Assembly (NCBI GenBank): GCA_004297645.1
Contig: SCUG01000590.1
Coordinates: 1 to 13,321, forward strand
Length of the DNA: 13,321 nucleotides
Direction of reading: 5' to 3'
From: Saprospiraceae bacterium
Lineage (GTDB): Bacteria > Bacteroidota > Bacteroidia > Chitinophagales > Saprospiraceae
Each line of letters opens with the position of its first letter. Position 1 is the stretch's first letter. Of this stretch, positions 13,174 through 13,321 are shown in pieces. The position numbers and the translations under genes are program-made. Under the pieces are notes generated by a model, which saw only the letters and a program-made list of their open reading frames with translations, was not told the DNA's origin and ran no database searches.

Positions 13174-13321
13174 ACGCGCTCGTGGAAAACGGCCACACCG
13201 TGCTCGTCGTGGAGCACAACATGGAGGTCATCAAATCGGCCGATTGGGTCATTGACCTGGGGCCGGACAGCGGGAAGGACGGCGGGTATTTAGTCTTTCA
13301 GGGAGCGCCGGAGGAACTCGT
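13174..13321 (+). pseudogene. Displaced uvrA 3' end, copy D (runs off window)
   Basis: Matches uvrA 11145-11292 without gaps, starting farther upstream than copies B and C. By hand count 13174-13267 differs from uvrA at 1 of 94 positions, while 13268-13321 differs at 11 of 54, mostly conservative at protein level (GAPEELV for GRPEDLV). The identity step falls right after the 20-bp motif where copies B and C begin. No start codon precedes it in a sensible context. Confidence 0.9.

Noticed and set aside
11342..13321. Integron cassette array with attC sites
   Set aside because: The repeated elements are coding uvrA tails in one orientation, without the paired R/L boxes of attC sites, and no IntI is in the window.

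Overview
The window looks like a chromosome segment of a moderately GC-rich Bacteroidota, plausibly a Saprospirales-type organism; the lineage is inferred. The clues are promoters of the Bacteroidota type (TTG, 19-bp spacer, TAnnTTTG-like -7 box), weak ribosome binding sites, a DUF5916 outer-membrane family protein, PIN-type toxin-antitoxin modules of the Bacteroidota kind, and many short GC-rich palindromes.

Layout. (1) 1-1607, minus: polyphosphate kinase ppk1, cut by the left edge, with a recognisable promoter. (2) 1608-2002: about 395 bp with no convincing gene. (3) 7728 down to 2003, minus: a five-gene chromate-resistance cluster, read in the order ChrB-like/AraC fusion regulator, stand-alone ChrB-like protein, DUF5916 outer-membrane protein, exported Fe/Mn superoxide dismutase (the ChrC role), and the chromate transporter ChrA. 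Both ChrB-type genes share a duplicated upstream segment, which points to a tandem duplication. The likely logic is that the regulator senses chromate or its damage, ChrA exports chromate, and SOD removes superoxide made during Cr(VI) reduction. (4) 7936-8011, plus: tRNA-Ala(CGC) with encoded CCA. (5) 8174-11341, plus: uvrA, the damage-recognition ATPase of nucleotide excision repair. It is about 115 residues longer than usual because its reading frame has absorbed a 15-copy heptanucleotide repeat and a MITE-like inverted-repeat element.

(6) 11342-13321 is the most unusual part. Downstream of uvrA come three further partial copies of the uvrA 3' end, at 11786-11912, 12744-12851 and 13174-13321 (the last runs off the window). 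Each lies at the right-hand end of a small module: first an unrecognised 79-aa protein gene, then an antitoxin/PIN-toxin pair, then an antitoxin-like gene on the minus strand. Two copies begin exactly at the same codon (GTC ATT GAC...). In the third, identity to uvrA falls from about 99% to about 80% just after the same 20-bp motif. The tails differ from uvrA largely at silent positions, as if taken from working uvrA genes of related strains. I read this as a hotspot where small cargo modules are repeatedly inserted at the uvrA 3' end, each supplying a replacement tail and displacing the previous one. No recombinase is visible here, so the mechanism is open.
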